A stretch of DNA of 5,193 nt from Phycisphaerales bacterium (GTDB lineage Bacteria > Planctomycetota > Phycisphaerae > Phycisphaerales > UBA1924), in NCBI GenBank assembly GCA_016764015.1, contig JAESSR010000264.1, positions 1 through 5,193 of the forward strand, written 5' to 3'. Both the position numbers and the translations under genes were made by a program. The notes below the pieces were generated by a model that ran no database searches, was not told where the DNA came from, and saw nothing but the letters and a program-made list of their open reading frames with translations. The first letter of the stretch is position 1. Each line of letters opens with the position of its first letter. Below, one piece after another: positions 4,635 to 5,193 of this stretch.

Positions 4635-5072
4635 TCAATCGTTCGATTCGGAGAGGGCTTGGTTGCGCAGGTCGGCGGCGCGGTCTAATAGGTTTTCTCG
4701 TGCGCCTTGGGGGTTGGTTGTTTCTTCGACTTGTTCGAGATCGAAGTGCCATTCGATGAGGGGTTTGAAGTTGATGGGGAGGGCGGTGGCGATGAGGTCT
4801 GGTCCTGGGTATTCGTAGAGGGGGGCTTTGGCTTGGCGGAGTTCGTTGATGGATTCGTAGCCTATGAGTTCTACTCTCACATCGTAGCCGCCGTAGAAGG
4901 TGAACCGGGTTTCGACGGGTGTGGTGCCGACTTGTTGGTCGTTGATCCAGACGCGGGCGCCGGCTGGGGATGAGGTGACGCGGATTCTTCGTTCTACGCA
5001 GCCGGTGAGGGTGAGGAGTGCGGCCGAGGCGATGAGCAATGATGCTTTGGTCATGCTTGATTTTTTACGCAT
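4635..5072 (-). CDS. PEGA-domain lipoprotein
   Basis: A 145-residue predicted lipoprotein. The signal peptide has a basic start (MRKKSSMTK), a hydrophobic core (about 10-22) and the lipobox LTGC with Cys25 as the lipidated residue. A PEGA domain follows at about 28-73 (RVTSSPAGARVWINDQQVG, then TTP and a GYDVRVELIGYE strand). PEGA domains are small beta-sandwiches found in envelope proteins and thought to bind other surface components. The C-terminal part (about 74-145) has no known domain and is charged (QVEETTNPQGARENLLDRA). The ATG at 5072 overlaps the end of the upstream gene by 8 bases, with GAGG about 8 bases before it, pointing to translational coupling. A later ATG (Met7) would still keep a signal peptide. 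Its place behind lptB suggests an envelope or lipopolysaccharide-related role, but this is inference. Confidence 0.9.
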   Translation of the reverse strand: MRKKSSMTKASLLIASAALLTLTGCVERRIRVTSSPAGARVWINDQQVGTTPVETRFTFYGGYDVRVELIGYESINELRQAKAPLYEYPGPDLIATALPINFKPLIEWHFDLEQVEETTNPQGARENLLDRAADLRNQALSESND

Positions 5073-5193
5073 CGAGTGCCTCGCGTTCGGATTGTGGCTG
5101 TGGGTTGTCGTTGTTGTCTGATGGTTCGTCGAACTCGTCGCCTTTGAACATGGAGCCGAGGTATGCGTTGCGGACCATCTCGGAGTTGATGAG
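5065..5193 (-). CDS. lptB: C-terminal end of an LptB-like ABC transporter ATPase (partial)
   Basis: Only the last 42 residues are in the window; the gene begins beyond the right edge. The visible LINSEMVRNAYLGSMFKGDE matches the C-terminus typical of LptB, where a V-R-x-x-Y-L-G-x-x-F motif closes the protein. LptB is the cytoplasmic ATPase that powers LptFG in carrying lipopolysaccharide from the inner membrane to the outer membrane. An acidic tail of about 20 residues (DEFDEPSDNNDNPQPQSERE) extends past the motif. The Walker and signature motifs are outside the window, so related branched-chain amino-acid transporter ATPases (LivF/LivG) cannot be fully excluded, although YLGxxF favours LptB. 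The stop codon overlaps the PEGA lipoprotein start by 8 bases (ATGCGTAA), so the two are probably one operon. Confidence 0.78.
   Translation of the reverse strand, partial: LINSEMVRNAYLGSMFKGDEFDEPSDNNDNPQPQSEREALDA

Noticed and set aside
4707..4973. Forward open frame opposite the PEGA lipoprotein gene
   Set aside because: It is antisense to a gene with a clear signal peptide, lipobox and PEGA domain, and it has no features of its own.
1..5193. CRISPR array, tRNA, rRNA or transposase gene
   Set aside because: The repeats are dispersed and palindromic rather than regularly spaced, no tRNA-like fold with a usable anticodon was seen, and no transposase or integrase motif is present.

Overview
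The window looks like chromosomal DNA of a Planctomycetota bacterium, probably of the class Phycisphaerae. This is inferred from gene content and style: a futalosine-pathway menaquinone gene (mqnA), a PEGA-domain lipoprotein overlapping what looks like the end of lptB, a membrane protein with C-x2-C-G knuckles at both ends (a style common in planctomycete hypothetical proteins), few Shine-Dalgarno sequences, and intergenic gaps filled with REP-like palindromic repeats. No search was run, so the taxonomy is a judgement.

Layout: 1-146 is repeat DNA, with a palindromic repeat (copy 1), part of an opposing copy, and an 11-bp direct repeat bracketing a hairpin. 176-856 (+) is an AT-rich gene for a membrane-anchored ankyrin-repeat protein. 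857-1010 is a stack of repeat elements: a three-way-junction palindrome, copy 2 of the first repeat, and the start of a third palindrome that runs into the 3' end of mqnA. 1011-1922 (-) is mqnA. 1923-2424 is a gap of about 500 bases with several palindromes but no convincing gene. 2425-3066 (+) is a NeuD/PglD-type sugar O-acyltransferase with a GTG start. After 40 bases, 3107-4516 (+) encodes a four-helix membrane protein of unknown function. A promoter-like sequence placed exactly for a leaderless transcript lies just before it. 4517-4634 holds copy 3 of the repeat and a terminator-like hairpin between convergent genes. 4635-5072 (-) is a PEGA-domain lipoprotein that overlaps by 8 bases the end of an lptB-like ABC ATPase gene (5065 to the window edge).

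How the genes relate: only lptB and the PEGA lipoprotein form an evident operon, and both point to the cell envelope. MqnA supplies menaquinone precursors. The acyltransferase probably modifies a nucleotide sugar for a surface glycan, but no other glycan gene is near. The ankyrin and four-helix proteins are of unknown function. From about 1000 onward the plus strand is rich in G and T whichever strand is coding, which suggests replication-strand skew rather than a transcription effect. The ankyrin gene departs from this composition and lies between two repeats in the same orientation.

No clear new defence, CRISPR or mobile gene system is visible. The most interesting content is the repeat family with paired base changes in its stem, the repeat that supplies the last codons of mqnA, the candidate leaderless promoter, and the membrane protein with half zinc ribbons at its two ends.
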